This document shows, in pieces, positions 53,528 to 64,000 of a stretch of DNA of 64,000 bases. Both the position numbers and the translations under genes were made by a program. Origin of the DNA: Platanthera guangdongensis (lineage: Eukaryota; Streptophyta; Magnoliopsida; Asparagales; Orchidaceae); assembly GCA_039583875.1 (NCBI GenBank), contig CM077160.1:115153314-115217313 (forward strand). Reading direction: 5' to 3'. Under the pieces are notes generated by a model that was given only the letters and a program-made list of their open reading frames with translations, did not search any database and was not told the DNA's origin. Positions within the stretch are counted from its first letter, which is position 1, and the number at the start of each line of letters is the position of its first letter.

Positions 53528-53808
53528 CGGAGGAGATACTGAGGCGACAACGGGGCTGAACCAACTGGTTCAACCCCCACTCTCTGAAGAACCGGCCCTC
53601 GGGGGCTGAACCAACCCGATTCAGCCCCTATTGGGGCCAGCCGGCCCCCTTGGCCGGCCGGCCTTGGGTCCGGGTATAAATATACCCGGAAGCCCCCCTT
53701 GGTTGGCAAGCAAGAATAATTCCAGGTTTTTCTCTTCTCTATCCCTCTCAACCCTAGTTTTCTAATCTTCTCTTAGATCTCTATCTCTCTCCCTTTCATA
53801 TCCTAACA
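53476..53808 (+). repeat. chromovirus 3' LTR, 333 bp
   Basis: Matches the 5' LTR, with an extra block of about 19 bp (CTTGGCCGGCCGGCC region) and substitutions. The TATA box lies in a perfect hairpin (TCCGGGTATA-AA-TATACCCGGA, 53669-53690). Confidence 0.92.
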
Positions 53809-53813
53809 AAATA

Positions 53814-54500
53814 TTTCTACTCTTGAAGACAATTATAGTACTAACGTTCTCCTTGTTTGAATGTCTATTCCTTAAATACTAACCAGTATTTACTATAAAT
53901 TAAAACTCACCCCTTTCCTGATAAGTGAAATCAAAGATAGCGTTATCTTCATGACAATCTTAATGAATCTTCCGCACTATCAATGCTACTCTCTAAGAGC
54001 GCTCAAAATCATCCTTCGATCTTTGAATGCAAAAGGATGTTCTCGAGGAAGAAAAGGGAAACCAATCTAGAAATTCTCAGAACTCTTTATTTAACAATCT
54101 ATGCAAAGGGCACTGCACAACCTGAATGACATACCCACCGACTCGTAGTGTCCATTCTTCGCATTGATAGTTGATTATTAAATGACTTTTTTACCATTTT
54201 GTAGTTATTAGAAATCTTATCTGAGATTTATGTCTGAGAAAGTACAAAACTCTTCGAGCTGATCATTAAAATCATAAAACTTAGGGTGTTATTACTTTTT
54301 CTTACTTGTGAACTTATACAACTCATGATAGCTGACAACCACTTAAAATTGTCAACCTTCAAGAAAAGACGAGTCATTTTTAAAGGCAGTGTTGCTACGC
54401 CTAATAATATTAACTCGAGTAAACTCATGTCGTTGAACAACCGACTCTACTAATACTCTGGGTGCCATGCTGTGAAATATTTGATTGAGAAGCATCTGTA
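53814..54500 (-). pseudogene. old gypsy (Tekay-like), continuation upstream of RT
   Basis: Continues the - strand element interrupted at 48227. Text is heavily decayed; only fragments such as FTRVNIIRRSN (near 54400) are suggestive. Assignment rests on the insertion geometry. Confidence 0.45.
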
Positions 54501-55522
54501 GCTCCTCATGGATAAATATCTGAAGGTTCTCAAACTAATGGTACCTCCTAAAAAGTATTTCTGATTTTTTTTCATGCATCAAACTAGAAGTACATCATAA
54601 CCGATACTAAAACTCATAAGTTTTCATAATCGACGAGGCAACACACTATAAACTCCTTTCATACCTCGCGACGTATGAGTGAACTGGTTTAGTCATTCCA
54701 CATTTGGTTCTATGAGCAATCTAACTTTGGCCTCTGCTAATTAGGCCATAACCATAATTAGATTCAACTCTATTATAATTGAAATGTGTACTTCTACTAT
54801 AGATTCCGACTCATCAAGCTGACAACTACCATTATTGTCTGTATGTATGAGAGAGTCGTTCAACACCAAAACTCTTAGTACTGACACGACTAGAAGGATT
54901 TTAAGATTAGTAAGTAAAAGATCCTATTGCGAATGAGGGCGATGAACTCATGCTAAAGAGCATGGGACTTGATTTGGAGCACAAAAAAAGATAAGATAAT
55001 GTACTAAATAATCCCGCTGAACTTGATTGAATATTACCATAAGAGGAGTGAACGTTCCCACCTCTTTAAATGAATCTCTGCATAACACGATAAATACAAG
55101 AACTCATCCTTACACAAGTTACTATCTTGAGCTCATGCACTAACTTGAGGTTCTTCTTCTATAGAAGTCAATCATGTATGATGACACTTACTAATATGAG
55201 AAGGTTACCTAATGAGGCATATTAACAAGATCCATGATTTGTCATATGTACGAATAATTCATGTTTTGCACTTGGGAGAATCGTAAATAAGGGTTGGTAA
55301 AGTTACGATTTTATCAATAATCACTTATGACTCTAAAAGATTAGGAGACACCAAAGAATTAAATATCCACTAAATTTTCGTGCTGACTTAACAATGGAAG
55401 GTATCCCGTATCACAAACACGTAGATTTATGGATAATGGTTTAACGACTCTAATGTTCAGAAAATGATTCAGATGAAAACCTAAGGTTCTATGAATTTTC
55501 TGGGTCATGAGATCCTAAACAT
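54501..55522 (-). other. decayed 5' interior of the old gypsy, no gene readable
   Basis: AT-rich, no open frame of note. By position it should hold gag, but none can be recognised. Confidence 0.4.
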
Positions 55523-55535
55523 GGCTTTGATACCA
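55523..55535 (-). other. primer-binding site, tRNA-Met type
   Basis: The reverse complement reads TGGTATCAAAGCC, two bases from the LTR start at 55538. Confidence 0.85.
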
Positions 55536-55537
55536 AT

Positions 55538-57100
55538 TGTTGCACCCTAACCTAGTTTAACATCAAATTAGTAGTCCGGTTGGGCCCTGTGATAAGAAGT
55601 AAATTAAGTACCAGTAATAAATTGGTATATAACTGTCATAATTACAAATACTAAAAGAAATTTACAGTGAAAGTAAAGATAAACAGTTAAGGGTAAACAT
55701 GAGTACCTCAAATTTGATTCACAGAGCCAACTAATAAATGAATGAACTGTAAAATTTGAATCACTGAAAGCTTACATAATGTCTATTACATTGAAAACAT
55801 TAGGCAATTCCAGTACATGAAGTCCAAAGTACAAGCACAATTACTGAACTGAAATATAACTGAAGAAAAAGACAACATAAAGTGTAGAGTCGTGACGCTT
55901 ATCCTAAGCGTAGCTCCCACTGGTGTCCCCTAAAAGAAAATATCTGAAGACGGGTCAACCGAACTGGTGAGTAGGAAAAATTACTTCTCCCAGTAACACT
56001 AAAGATACATAATTAGTTTGTATATAAAAATAAGAGCAGTTGATTATTAATGCATGCTTCTGAATAATCTGTCTGTTGTCTTATAAGTTGTTATCTGTAA
56101 TGATGCATTATGAATTCTGTCTTATTATTTAAGTTTTTGTCTGTACAGAGTTTTGATATCCTGATCTTTTTTAAGATTGAGTAATCAAATTTTATGTTTT
56201 ATGATTTATTTCACTTATTCTGATTGTGGAGCCCAAATGATGACTCGAAGACGCTCTGAACTGAAGTGCTCCCTGAGTGGAACACAGACTCGTAACCAAA
56301 AATTTTGAAATCTGGAACTACGATTGATGACCCCACGTCCGAGGCTCATGTGGACTGCAAGATTTTACTTTTACGATTTATCGTACTTAATCAGATTGTG
56401 GAGCTCAAATGGTGACCCGAAGGTACCCTAAACTGGGGTGCTCCCTGAGTGGAAAACAGACTCACATCTTAAAAATCTCCAAGTCTGGAGTTGTGACTGA
56501 CGACCCCACGTCTGATGCTCATGTGGATTGCTGGCCAGATGAGAATGAGGTTTTGATTTGAAATTTATTACATGTTTGGAGATTTTCTTCTTCTTCTGAT
56601 TTAATTCTACATTCTTTATTTTATTTGATCTTGCTATAAATGCAAGTATTCTTGTTACACTATGTGTGTTGCATCATAGCCAATACTAAGTTACGTGTTC
56701 GTTGCTTTATGCGCTATCTGAAGTAATTTAATTTAATTGATACTGACACTGAAAGTTGAATAATTAATTTACTTACATATTTTTAAATAACTTAGATAAT
56801 GCAATTATTTACAGTGGTATATCTAGCCATGAGTAATCAAATTTTTTACATCGGCAATGCGACGCTCGTAGGCGCGGTGCAGTGGTAAATTTTCTTTTAG
56901 GGAGAATTTTGAAATCCCTAACTTGATCTCTGATTCGCACGAGTCTGCCTTCCTCAAATCACCTATAGAGTACCTACAATGGATAAATCAAGTATATATT
57001 CATTCTTTCTAAAATAATAGGAATATTAATTCACTAAGAGGGATTGGGAACAGTTACCACTTCTCTAGATGATTTGCTATTTCTGAGAACAGAAACCATC
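55538..57100 (-). repeat. Tekay-like 5' LTR (right edge uncertain)
   Basis: Begins TGTTGCACCCTAACCTAG, close to the TGTxxCACCC start of Tekay/Del LTRs. AT-rich with GAGCACTTCAGTTC/GGGAGCAC-type blocks in the interior. The far end is lost near the Harbinger-like element. Confidence 0.65.
56218..56560. repeat. tandem duplication in LTR, about 172 bp
   Basis: gattgtggagcccaaatgat (near 56222) recurs as gattgtggagctcaaatggt (near 56394), followed in both by ctccctgagtggaa, gaccccacgtc and gctcatgtgga. About 80% alike by eye. Confidence 0.88.
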
Positions 57101-57190
57101 CCTCGTAAGCTGGAGTTGCGGGACCAAATACGATTTGGTGGATCCAAGGCCTAAATTAAATTCCATACAACTTAAATGGAAGTTCCATAA

Positions 57191-58227
57191 TGGTCTGTTC
57201 GGCCCTCTGGAATTGGAATTGCAGAATTGGAAATCATCTATTTCCAATTCCTGTGAGAATTGGAATTGGTCTGAATTCCAATGCAGTTTTTCGGCTGCAA
57301 GATGGATTTCTAGACTTGGAATTGGAATTGGTTTAAAATTTCTTTTTTTTCTCATGCTTACATGATCGGGCGACATGACAATTTGAAGTTCGAGTCTTGT
57401 GTCACTCGGGACAAAGTTATTGCAATAAAATCAAGTGGTGGAGGGAATTATTCCTTTACAATCTCTAAGAAAATATAGAAGTTGGCAAAAAAGGAACACA
57501 ACACCAGAGAAATCAACTTCAAGTAGTGTGCCAACAATTAATTATGATCGGACAACGACGGCGAGATCGGGCTGTGATGACGAGATCGGGTGACGATGAC
57601 GAGATCGGTCGACGATGGAGAGATCGGGTGACGACGGCGAGATCGAGGGCGTGATCAGGCGGCGACGACGGGATCGGGCAGTGGTGGCGGCGAGATCGGG
57701 CGGCTGCAGCGAGATCGGGCAGTGGCTGCGAGATCGAGTGGTTGCGGCGAGATCAGGCGGTGGAGGCGAGATCGGGAGGCGGCGACAGCGGCGGCGGTGA
57801 GATCGGGCGGCGGCGGCGAGATCGGTCGTCGGTGGCGAGATCGGGAGCTGGCGGTGGTATCAGGCGGCAACAGTGAGCGGTGGCGAGATAGGGAGGCGGC
57901 GGTGAGATCGGGCGGCGACAGCGAGATCGGGCGGCGGCGACGAGATCGGGCGGCGGCAGCGAGATTGGACGGCGACGGCGAGATCGGGCGGCAGCGACGA
58001 GATCGGGCGACGACGATGAGATCGGGCAATGACGACAATAGTAAAAAACTGAATTCCATGAAATATCTGTCTTTACCCCTAAGAATTGGTCATAGTATAA
58101 AATTGAATTACATGGAATTGGACCAATTCCAATTCCGAGGGAATTCCTAACATCCGAACACTGGAATTGCAATTCTGTTGCCCCAATTCCAATTCCCAAT
58201 TCCAATTCCTGGGGGCCGAACGGACCG
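57191..58227. mobile_element. Harbinger-like non-autonomous transposon, 1037 bp
   Basis: Inverted ends TGGTCTGTTCGGCCCTCTGG and (complement) CGGTCCGTTCGGCCCCCAGG, both followed by AATTGGAATTG. taa at 57188-57190 and 58228-58230 is a 3 bp target duplication of PIF/Harbinger type. Inner ends are filled with GGAATTGGAATTGG/CCAATTCC repeats; the middle is a minisatellite. Confidence 0.87.
57548..58035. repeat. GAGATCGGGCGGCGACGGC minisatellite
   Basis: About 27 imperfect units of 15-21 bp built on GAGATCGGGCGGCGACGGC. Spacing is usually a multiple of 3, so open Arg/Gly- or Ser/Pro-rich frames appear on both strands; none is a credible protein. Confidence 0.93.
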
Positions 58228-58443
58228 TAAGGGTGTTTATACGAGTATCGTTTGAAGATAAAAAGAGGGGAACACGATTACCTGAGTGAAATTGAAGGAG
58301 GTGGCTGATTGATCACAAGTCCCCACTAGAGTGTCTCGATTAAAGCTTGCAAAATATTCTACAGTAGGGGAAAATACCAAAAACATCGCCTATTATACTG
58401 AAGTCTAAGGAATAGAAGGGAAAAGGAACCTCATATTGAAATC

Positions 58444-58636
58444 TGTAGAAAGGGAAAAATACCACCTTGTATATATGTTCACTTGTATCAAATACAAAGA
58501 ATGAGTACAAATATATAGATGAGAGAAGAAGAGAAGAAGGTCCTATACAAGATGTGGGACTAAAGAGAGGAGAGAAAAACAATAAATGTCCATAAATGTT
58601 ACATAATGTGCCTAGACTAAATGAGCTTTTCCAACA
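58444..58636 (-). repeat. copia 3' LTR, 193 bp
   Basis: TGTAGAAAGGGAAAAATACC...CTTTTCCAACA, related to the LTRs at 26679 and 38464 (shared ACCTTGTATAT, GAGTACA.ATATATA, AAGATGTG). A polypurine tract (complement of CTCCCCCGCAAGC) adjoins at 58637. The left flank is aaatc. Confidence 0.85.
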
Positions 58637-58728
58637 CTCCCCCGCAAGCTGGAGTGTATAGGTCATATGCACCCAGCTTGGACAAACACTGGTAGAATAG
58701 GGTACTAGATAAGGCCTTTGTGAGTATG
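58637..58728 (-). pseudogene. copia RNase H C-terminal end, cut by chromovirus
   Basis: On -, KALSSTLFYQCLSKLGAYDL, YTPACGGVLEK is the conserved end of this copia family (compare LFYQFLSKLGAYDLYAPACE at 26890-26949). It is severed at 58728, and the remainder should lie beyond the right end of the window. Confidence 0.87.
58724..58728. other. target-site duplication gtatg (left copy)
   Basis: Five bases before the chromovirus LTR. The partner is predicted outside the window. Confidence 0.6.
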
Positions 58729-59088
58729 TGATACCGCTGGGGTATCGCGGCGGCGGCAAGCGGTCGCCCGGCGATGTCGGGCGACAAGCGGCGGCGGTAA
58801 GAGGTGAAGGGAGGGAGGGAGAGATTAGAGGAGAGGAGAATTGGGGTTAAGGAGAGACGAGGGTTCAGCCCCCAATAAGCAAAGTAATTCCAGGATGGCA
58901 ATAAAGTTTACATACCCCTCATATATATAGAGGTCCCATAGAGGCTTAAAAGGAAATAACATAAAAGGAATAACATAAAAGGAGGGAATAACATAAAAGG
59001 AGATAATCTAAAAAGGAAATAACATAAAGGGAAATATCATAAACGGAAATAACCCAAAAGGAAATAACATAAAGTCGCCGTTGCCGCT
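58729..59088 (-). repeat. chromovirus 3' LTR, about 360 bp
   Basis: Starts TGATACCGCTGGGGTATCGC; over the first ~265 bp it differs from 63730-64000 at about five or six positions. Contains a 10-fold loose repeat of aaaggaaataacata at 58950-59075. The inner edge is uncertain; the polypurine tract GGAACGGGGGAG (complement, 59090-59101) suggests it. Confidence 0.87.
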
Positions 59089-62000
59089 ACTCCCCCGTTC
59101 CTGTCTCGCCCTCGCCCGCGGTTGGAGTAGGTTCGCCACGGCTAGTCCCGTCCGCCGTCTTCCCTCGCCGAGTGTATACGCGCCACGACGGCTCTTCCGG
59201 ATGGAGATCGGTAACAATACCGCCGTCTGGGAAATTTGTCTTGTCCTCAAGACAAAAATCTGGAAACTGTCGCCGGAAGTCGTCGCGTAATAACCACGTT
59301 GCCTCCTCCACTGGGCGATTCTTCCAAGCGACGCGGACTTCCTCCGGGCCGGCGGCGTTGGAGCGGTAGTGTCGGTGGCCGATGATGGCGTCGGGGTACA
59401 GAGAGTCGTCGCCTGGCTGTGCACACTCCGCCGGTATATGGTCCATCGTGGGGTGGTCGCCGACGACGCGGCGGAGTTGGGAAACATGGAAAACCGGGTG
59501 GATCTTGGTGCCCTCTGGTAGACGAAGGCGGTATGCCACCGCCCCAATGCGGCTCATGATCTCGTAGGGCCCGTAAAAACGCGGTGCCAATTTCGGGCAG
59601 GTCCGGCGGGCGGCCGAAAGTTGCCGATATGGTTGCAGCTTGATGAACACCCGATCGCCCACTTGGAATGAGAGGTCCCGGCGCTTCCTGTTAGCAAAAG
59701 CCGACATCTTGGCTTGTGCTCTTCGTAAGTGGTGTTTGAGACTATCAAGAATGATATCCCGATCTTGAAGGTGCTCCGCTAGACTCGCCACGGGGCATTC
59801 CCCGGGTAGATGGCGAACGATGGACGGCGGGGGTCGGCCGTAGACTATCTCGAACGGGGATGTGTTGGCTGCATGATGATAGGCCGTGTTGTAGGAGTAC
59901 TCCGCCCAACACAACCACTTGGTCCAAGTGCCCGGTCGTTCGCCGATGAAGCAACGTAGGTACGTCTCAAGGCACCGGTTCAGCACTTCGGATTGACCGT
60001 CGGATTGCGGATGGTAAGCTGTACTCATGCGCAAGCGGGTGCCTTGGAGGCGAAATAGAGACGTCCAGAAATTGCTCAAAAATAGCGGGTCGCGGTCGCT
60101 GACGATGGACCGGGGAAACCCATGCAGTCGTACCACCTCCGTGATGAAGGCCTCGGCCACCGTGGAAGCCGTGTAAGGATGACGCAGCGGTACGAAGTGC
60201 GCGTATTTGGAGAGTCGGTCCACCACGACTAGGATGCAATCGAATCCGCGGGAGCGAGGGAGGCGCGTGATGAAGTCCATCGCGATGTCCTCCCATATGT
60301 GATCCGGAATGGGCAGGGGCTGCAGCAGGCCGCTTGGGAACATCGCCTCGTATTTGCCTTTTTGACACGGAAGACACGCCGCCACATAAGCCTTCACTTG
60401 CTGAAACATTTGGGGCCAATATAAGGATGCCGCCAGTCGGCGGTAGGTGCGGAAAGCCCCCGCGTGGCCGCCCGTCGGGGTGGAGTGGAACTCGGCTAAT
60501 AATTGCGGAATCCGGTCCGAGGAGGCGGAGAGGACTAATCTGCCCCGGTGGAACAAACGGCCTCCCTCGAGCGTGTAGGGCGGGTGCGCCCCGGGGTCGG
60601 CCACGAGGGCGGCTCGGATCGCCGCAAGTCGCGGGTCGCGGTCCACCTCTTGTTGGATACTTGCCGCCTCGTCCCAAATCGGTCTGGAGATGGCCGAAAG
60701 TTCCACCGCCTGTGGTTGGCGCGAAAGGGCATCGACCGCGCTGTTTGTCCGCCCCGGCTTGAACTCAATGGAAAACTCGTAGCCGAGCAGTTTAGCGACC
60801 CAAACTTGTTGCGTGGGCGTGGCAATCTTCTGTTGAAGCAAGTATCGGAGACTATGGTGGTCCGTCCGAACCACGAACGACCGGCCGAGCAAGTATGGCC
60901 GCCAATGTTGCACGGCGAGCACTAACGCCATGAGCTCGTTTTCATAAGCAGAGCGGCTCCGCACGGCGGCCGAGAAGGCCCGACTGTAGTAGGCGACCGG
61001 TCGACCGTCTTGCATAAGGACCGCGCCGACCCCGGTGCCGGACGCATCACATTCGACGATGAACTGTTTGGAGAAGTCTGGCATGGCCAAAACCGGTCCG
61101 TGCACGAGAGCCTTTTGGAGGGCGGCGACGGCGTCGGATGCCGCGGAAGTCCACGTGAAGGGGCCCTCCTCCGAGAGCTTGAGTAGCTGGGTAAGTGGCC
61201 GCGCCAAGGAGCCATAGTTCTTGATGAAGCGCCGGTAGTAGCCGGTGAGGCCCAAAAATCCGCGGACCTCCCGAATAGAAGTGGGGGCCGGCCATTGCAC
61301 GACCGCCTGAACCTTGTCCGCCTCCATTGCCACGCCCGAGGCCGAGATAGTGTGGCCCAAGTAACTGACCGAGGTTGCGCCAAACGAGCATTTCTTTCGG
61401 TTGAGGACCAGCTGGTGGTGCCGCAATGTGCCGAAGGTGTTCCTGACGTGAACGAGGTGGTCCTGCCACGAACGACTAAACACCAAAATGTCATCAAAGA
61501 ATACAAGAACATGCTTACGGAGGACCGGTCGAAAGATGTCGTTCATCGTTGCTCGGAATGTGGCGGGGGCGTTGGTGAGCCCGAATGGCATGACGAGGAA
61601 CTCGAAGTGGCCGTCATGGGTCCGGAAGGCCGTCTTCTCGATGTCCTCCGGCCGCACCCGGATTTGGTGATATCCGGCGCGGAGATCCAGCTTGGTGAAG
61701 TAAGTTGCTCCCTGAAGCTCGTCCAGCAGTTCTTGAATCACCGGAATCGGATAGCGATCCGACACCGTCGCCTTGTTAAGCTCCCGGTAGTCGACGCAAA
61801 AACGCCAACTGCCGTCCTTCTTCCGTACAAGCAAGACGGGGCTAGAGAAGGGACTGGCGCTGGGGCGGATGAGGCCACCCAATAACATTTCGCGGACTAG
61901 ACGTTCCATTTCGTCCTTCTGGGCGTGACCATATCGGTACGGCCGGACGGAGATGGCGGCGACGCCCGGTTGGAGGAGAATCGAGTGGTCGGTCGCCCGC

Positions 62001-63678
62001 GGTGGTGGCAGCCCCCGAGGCGTATTAAAGAGGTCCGAGTATTCATCGAGCATCGGTCGGAAATCCGTGGGAAACGACGCAGTGGAGTCGATGGTCTCGA
62101 CCGCCCAAAGCCACGCGGTGAAATCCACGTCCGCCACCCGGTGGAGCGCGCGAGCCGAGATAGGGGAGCGGAGGAGGGTTGCGTCGCCCGCGAGGTGACA
62201 GGCACGGCCTTGGTGGTGGAACCGCATGGTCATGGCCGCCCAATTCACACGGACCTCGCCCAACGTCTGGAGCCAAGCCACTCCAAGAATGAGGTCCAGC
62301 CCGCCTAATTCAAACACATAGAAGTCCGCCGTGATGTCGCAATTGCCCACGGAGAGCGGAACGCCCGAGCATTGCCCCAATGTAGGTCGACGGCGGCCGT
62401 CCCCCAAGCACACCGTGAAGGCCGGCGATGGCAAGACCGGAAGCTCCAAGGCGCGCGCGACGTGGCGAGAAATGAAATTATGGCTTGCACCGCTGTCGAT
62501 CATGACGATCACCGGCCGCCCGCGGATAGTGCCGGCCATCTTCATGGTGCGAGGGCCGGTGATGCCGCCCACCGAGTATAACGACAGTTCCAAAATGTTG
62601 AGGGTGGCCTCTGCGCCCGGGGGTCCGTCATCATCCCGGATGGCGAGGGCGTCGAAGTCGGCCATGGTGACTTCGGGATCTTCCTCGACGAATAAGGCGT
62701 GAAATTCCTTCACGGTGCAGACATGCTGCGGTGAGTACGGTTGGCGGCACCGGAAACACAGCCCCTTACGGCGCAGCTCGTTGTAGTCCTGGCTGGAGAT
62801 GCGATGAGTGGTAGCCGGCCGCGGCGGGCGACTTTCGCCAGCCGGAGGTGGTCGGTCCCGCGTTGCTGGCGGTCGGGATGGATGAGGTGGAGGGGTCGGC
62901 CCCGGGCGGATTCCCAAATCAGCCTCCACTGCGCGAGCCAAGTTGAGGGCGTCAGAGACGGTGCGCGGGTGGTGGGTGCGGATCCGGGAACGGATGGAGG
63001 GCAGTAGGCCTTGGAGAAAAAAACCGAGGTAGTGGTCAGGTGGTAGGCCGGGTACCTCTGTTACCAAGGCCACGAATTCATCAATATACGTATCCACGTC
63101 GGCCGTTTGGCGGGCGCTGCAGAGGCGTTCGATGGCTGACCCGGTGTACCGGGAGTCATAACGGGTAATCATTTCCTGTTTGAACTCATGCCACGAGATA
63201 GAAGGTTGCACTTGACGGAGCCAACGTGCCCAGTGAAGCGCCGACCCGCTGAGACCGACGACTGCTGTGCTGATGCGGTCCGCCGGCGGTGTTCCGTTGA
63301 GGTCGAAGAACTGTTCTGCTCGTGCAATCCACCCCAAGGGGTCGACTCCCGAGAAGTCTGAAATATCGAGGAGCGGTGCCGCCCGATTGAGTAGCGACGA
63401 CGGGGCGGGTGTTGGCGGGAAGATGGACGGAGTAGGCGGCATGCCGAGGAGGGACCCGGCATCGGTATGGGCGGTAGAGCCCGACGACGGCGTGGCAGTG
63501 ACGGGGGGGGGGGGTGGAGAGCGTCCAAACGCCCTAGGAGCAGTGCTTGACCAGCAATGATGGCCTCCATGGAGGATTGGAGGGTGGCGAGATGGGCATT
63601 GTGGCGGTCGAGGCGTTGGCGGGCCTCGTCGGCGGTGCCCGCGGAATCGGCGGGGGTGGATCTCGTGTTGGGTGCCAT
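59087..63678 (-). CDS. chromovirus gag-pol polyprotein, nearly intact
   Basis: One frame stays open from 63760 to TAG at 59087 (1557 codons). The authentic start is more likely MAPNTRSTPADSAGT at 63678, in another frame that joins the main one at a run of 12 G (63503-63514); the first ~85 residues of the long frame are LTR and out-of-frame text. Domains by residue of the 1557: capsid 130-290 (LLDISDFSGVDPLGWIARAE), knuckle CFRCRQPYSPQHVC (~345), protease MIDSGASHNFI (~430), RT DYRELNKATV to VFFDDILVFS (~670-775), RNase H CDASGTGVGAVL (~930), integrase HSTPTGGHAG, AMDFITRLP, VSDRDP, SDGQSEVLNR (~1110-1260), GPYEIMSRIGAVAYRLRLPE, and a chromodomain-like end (VRVAWKNRPVEEATWLLRDD). All catalytic residues looked for are present. 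Confidence 0.9.
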
Positions 63679-63718
63679 GGGAGGACGTTCCGGCGGCGCG
63701 AGGCGGGCGGAGATGGCA

Positions 63719-63728
63719 GGTCGGACCA
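63719..63728 (-). other. putative primer-binding site
   Basis: The reverse complement reads TGGTCCGACC, one base from the LTR. It starts TGG like a tRNA 3' end complement but is not the common Met-tRNA site; the tRNA is not identified. Confidence 0.5.
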
Positions 63729-63729
63729 A

Positions 63730-64000
63730 TGATACCGCTGGGGTATCGCGGCGGCGGCAAGCGGTCGCCCGGCGATGTCGGGCGACAAGCGGCGGCGGTA
63801 AGAGGTGAAGGGAGGGAGTGAGAGATTAGAGGAGAGGAGAATTGAGGTTAAGGAGAGACGAGGGTTCAGCCCCCAATAAGCAAAGTAATTCCAGGATGGC
63901 AATAAAGTTTACATACCCCTCATATATATAGAGGTCCCATAGAGGCTTAAAAGGAAATAACATAAAAAGGAATAACATAAAATGAGAGAATAACAAAAAG
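63730..64000 (-). repeat. chromovirus 5' LTR, cut by window end
   Basis: TGATACCGCTGGGGTATCGC, as at 58729. It continues beyond the window. Confidence 0.92.

Larger units (their letters stand above)
48228..53808 (+). mobile_element. Ty3/gypsy chromovirus, complete structure, 5581 bp
   Basis: LTRs 48228-48541 and 53476-53808, primer site 48544-48554, polypurine tract GGGGACGAGAA just before 53476, aaata target duplication. Gag, protease, RT, RNase H, integrase and chromodomain lie in order on + but with many stops. It inserted into the RT of the older - strand gypsy. Confidence 0.93.

Noticed and set aside
57655..58205. Several 130-150 residue ORFs on both strands
   Set aside because: Open only because the minisatellite period is a multiple of 3.

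Overview
This is a 64 kb window of nuclear DNA from a land plant, almost certainly a flowering plant with a repeat-rich genome. I do not recognise the species. The evidence is a spliced WD40-family gene with plant-style introns, plant Ty1/copia and Ty3/gypsy lineages (chromoviruses and Tat-like elements with a second RNase H), initiator-Met-tRNA primer-binding sites, a tRNA-derived SINE, and several short DNA transposons. There is no bacterial gene, operon, CRISPR array or rRNA gene.

The only host gene I can support is a WDR13-like WD40 gene on the + strand. Its ATG is at 3952 and five exons can be read: 3952-4146, 4670-4779, 24083-24146, 25128-25266 and 25377-25514. They join in one open frame across consistent splice phases. 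Intron 2 is about 19.3 kb and full of transposons. The reading runs into intron 5 and I find no later exon, so either the rest of the window (25515-64000) is one intron of more than 38 kb or the gene is broken here.

Layout. 1-3258: copia remnant on - with a 1.37 kb LTR. 3595-3859: fold-back MITE just upstream of the start codon. 4780-24082 (intron 2): a 4 x 30 bp repeat, a palindromic cluster of four SINEs, an old non-autonomous gypsy relative, a Tat-like gypsy pol on + followed by an 87 bp tandem array, then a long antisense coding region (Transposase_28-like plus coiled coils) that carries a Mutator-like element with 22 bp repeats. 25880-40350: a decayed gypsy on +, split by a copia element (26679-38666, TSD gaggt). 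That copia is itself split by a non-autonomous gypsy derivative (30808-37064, TSD ctgtc) and carries a Tourist-like MITE (26955-27174, TSD tta). 40704-57100: an old Tekay-like gypsy on - holding a truncated Tat element (41020-46311, with a hAT element at 42812-43464, TSD ctcctaac) and a chromovirus (48228-53808, TSD aaata). 57191-58227: Harbinger-like element filled by a GAGATCGGGCGG minisatellite. 58444-58728: copia 3' end cut by a young chromovirus (58729 to beyond the window end).

Four transposon nesting events are proved by exact target-site duplications, which gives a relative history. Most pol genes are broken. The most intact are the 58729-64000 chromovirus (one open frame from gag core to chromodomain-like end) and the non-autonomous element at 30808-37064. 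The latter encodes an unusual proline-rich repeat protein that recurs in the older relative at about 8.5-11.9 kb, and it is the best candidate here for something undescribed.
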